Shown: piece by piece, positions 13,316 through 14,524 of the stretch | Layout: each line of letters begins with the position of its first letter | How positions within the stretch are numbered: position 1 is the stretch's first letter | Assembly (NCBI GenBank): GCA_002363635.1 | Contig: DEWM01000090.1 | Location: 1 to 14,524, forward strand | DNA length: 14,524 nt | Source: Caryophanales bacterium UBA3210 | GTDB lineage: Bacteria > Bacillota_I > Bacilli_A > RFN20 > CAG-449 | Direction: 5' to 3' | Translations under genes and position numbers: made by a program | Notes under the pieces: model-generated | Told to the model about the DNA's origin: nothing | Database searches by the model: none | Seen by the model: only the letters and a program-made list of their open reading frames with translations

Positions 13316-14524
13316 ATTGTGCGTTATATAATTCGTAATAGAATCCATGTTTTTCAAGGAGCTCTTCGTGAGTTCCTTTTTCTATTACATTACCTTTATT
13401 CATAACTAAGATTAAATCCGAGTTAACGATTGTGGATAATCTATGTGCTACTACAAAGCTTGTCTTTCCTTTCATAACTGCTTGGAAAGCATCTTGAATC
13501 TTCATTTCAGTTCTTGTATCAATTGATGAAGTTGCTTCGTCTAAAATTAATAGAGGTGGATTTACTAGCATTAATCTTGCAACACATAATAGCTGCTTTT
13601 GGCCTTGAGATAACGCTCCATCATCTTTGATGATTGTATCTAAGCCTTTTTCCATTTGTGAAACAAAGTGCCAACAATGAGCATCTTTTAGTGCTTTTAT
13701 AATCTCTTCATCTGTCGCATCTTGTTTAGCAATTAACATATTGTCTCTTACACTTGCAGTCATTAACCAAGTTTCTTGAAGTACCATACCATAATTATTT
13801 CTTAAATTATGTCTAGAGATATCTCTTATATCTACTCCATCAACTTTAATTGATCCTTTATTTACGTCATAGAATCTCATTAATAAGTTAATTAATGTAG
13901 TTTTTCCACATCCCGTTGGGCCAACGATTGCTACATGTGTTCCATGTGGGATTTCTAAATTTAAATCTGTAATTAATGTTTGGCCTTCTTCATATGCAAA
14001 ATCTGCATGTTCAATAGTTAATGTGTCGACTTTTTCTATTTCTTTTGTATATTTTGGATCTTCTTCTTTTTGTTCTAATAAGTCAAAGACTCTTGAAGAG
14101 GAAGCAATGGCATTTTGTAATTCTGCAACAACACCTGTAATTTCATTGAATGGTTTTGCATATTGGTTTACATAGCTTAAAAATGAAGCGATGATACCAA
14201 CAGTAATAATGCCTCTAATTGCAAGTAAAGAGCATGTTAAAGTAACACTTGCATAAATAAATGAAAGCATTAATCTTGATGATGGATTAACTAAAGATGA
14301 ATAGAAGTTTGCTTTAGTTGAAACTTTTTCTAACTTGTTATTAATTACATCAAACTGTTCAACCATTTGGTTTTCTTGGTTAAATGCTTCTACTACTTTT
14401 TGTGAAGTAAATATTTCTTCTATAAATGCTGTTTCTTCTCCCCTTGCCTGTGATTGACGTAAGAAGTGTTTATATGTCTTCTTTGTAATGAATTTAGCAA
14501 TGACAATTGATAATGGTGTTAATA
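13305..14524 (-). CDS. ABC exporter half-transporter (fused TMD-ATPase), C-terminal part
   Basis: The reading frame is open to the right edge, so the start is outside; an internal ATG at 14364-14366 is not the real start. About 405 residues are present. The edge-proximal part carries the end of the membrane domain, including the typical coupling region with ARGEETAFIEEIFTS and VVEAFNQEN, then two helices (LMLSFIYASVTLTCSLLAI; IITVGIIASFLSYVNQY). The nucleotide-binding domain has Walker A GPTGCGKTT, a Q-loop in VLQETWLMTAS, signature LSQGQKQ, Walker B LLILDEATSSID and H-loop VAHRLST. The signature has Q in place of the first glycine, common in the YfiC/YheH/LmrCD group of multidrug-type, often heterodimeric exporters. 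A partner gene upstream, beyond the window, is therefore likely. Substrate is unknown. Confidence 0.93.
   Translation of the reverse strand, partial: LTPLSIVIAKFITKKTYKHFLRQSQARGEETAFIEEIFTSQKVVEAFNQENQMVEQFDVINNKLEKVSTKANFYSSLVNPSSRLMLSFIYASVTLTCSLLAIRGIITVGIIASFLSYVNQYAKPFNEITGVVAELQNAIASSSRVFDLLEQKEEDPKYTKEIEKVDTLTIEHADFAYEEGQTLITDLNLEIPHGTHVAIVGPTGCGKTTLINLLMRFYDVNKGSIKVDGVDIRDISRHNLRNNYGMVLQETWLMTASVRDNMLIAKQDATDEEIIKALKDAHCWHFVSQMEKGLDTIIKDDGALSQGQKQLLCVARLMLVNPPLLILDEATSSIDTRTEMKIQDAFQAVMKGKTSFVVAHRLSTIVNSDLILVMNKGNVIEKGTHEELLEKHGFYYELYNAQFNH

Noticed and set aside
14364..14366. ATG as a start for a shorter ABC ATPase
   Set aside because: The frame stays open to the right edge and the extra 52 codons read as a typical exporter membrane domain end, so the gene is a partial, longer protein.
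1..14524. CRISPR arrays, tRNA/rRNA genes, insertion sequences, prophage or toxin-antitoxin modules
   Set aside because: No direct repeat arrays, cloverleaf-like segments, transposase motifs or paired small toxin-like genes could be seen on either strand.

Overview
The window is a densely packed, AT-rich piece of a bacterial chromosome with Firmicutes-type gene content. Strong AGGAGG-like ribosome binding sites, an rqcH/gmk/priA neighbourhood like that of Bacillus, a sodium-pumping decarboxylase operon and a YcxB-like membrane protein all fit an anaerobic, fermentative, low-GC Gram-positive, probably an uncultured gut Bacilli or Erysipelotrichia/RF39-like lineage. That placement is inference. 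Tryptophan is written TGG and TGA is used as a stop (thioredoxin-like lipoprotein gene), so this is not a mycoplasma using the UGA=Trp code. I found no rRNA, tRNA, CRISPR array, insertion sequence, prophage or recognisable defence system. No gap between genes exceeds about 220 bases.

Layout. (1) 1-687, minus: guanylate kinase (gmk) followed by the first 23 codons of a PriA-like helicase, which runs off the left edge. (2) 844-2424, plus: rqcH, the ribosome quality-control protein, ending in a bidirectional terminator. (3) 4217-2446, minus: a tight housekeeping operon of a YfcE-type phosphodiesterase, an unrecognised 101-residue protein, the tRNA methyltransferase TrmL and a thioredoxin-like lipoprotein. 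(4) 5223-4261, minus: a protein with a long acidic disordered linker and a conserved C-terminal domain that I cannot name, with its own promoter. (5) 5440-8533, plus: a sugar-type MFS permease overlapping a cytoplasmic GH2 glycosidase, together a small glycoside uptake and cleavage operon. (6) 9096-8548, minus: a YcxB-like two-TM protein. (7) 9256-13315, plus: a five-gene operon for a Na+-translocating oxaloacetate decarboxylase (alpha, gamma, biotin carrier, beta) ending with a biotin-protein ligase. (8) 14524-13305, minus: the C-terminal part of an ABC exporter half-transporter, running off the right edge.

How it fits together. The most coherent unit is the decarboxylase operon. The alpha subunit moves CO2 from oxaloacetate to biotin on the separate carrier protein. 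The membrane beta subunit, with gamma, decarboxylates carboxybiotin and exports Na+. The terminal birA gene can attach the biotin the carrier needs. Codon use here is richer in C-ending codons than in the flanking genes, which suggests high expression. Four intrinsic terminators can be read directly: two serve convergent gene pairs from both sides, and one lies inside the opposing birA coding sequence.

Nothing in the window is clearly an undescribed system. The best leads are the acidic-linker protein with an unnamed conserved domain, the near-palindrome on the glycoside operon promoter, the inverted repeats in front of the decarboxylase operon, and the embedded terminator at the birA/ABC convergence.
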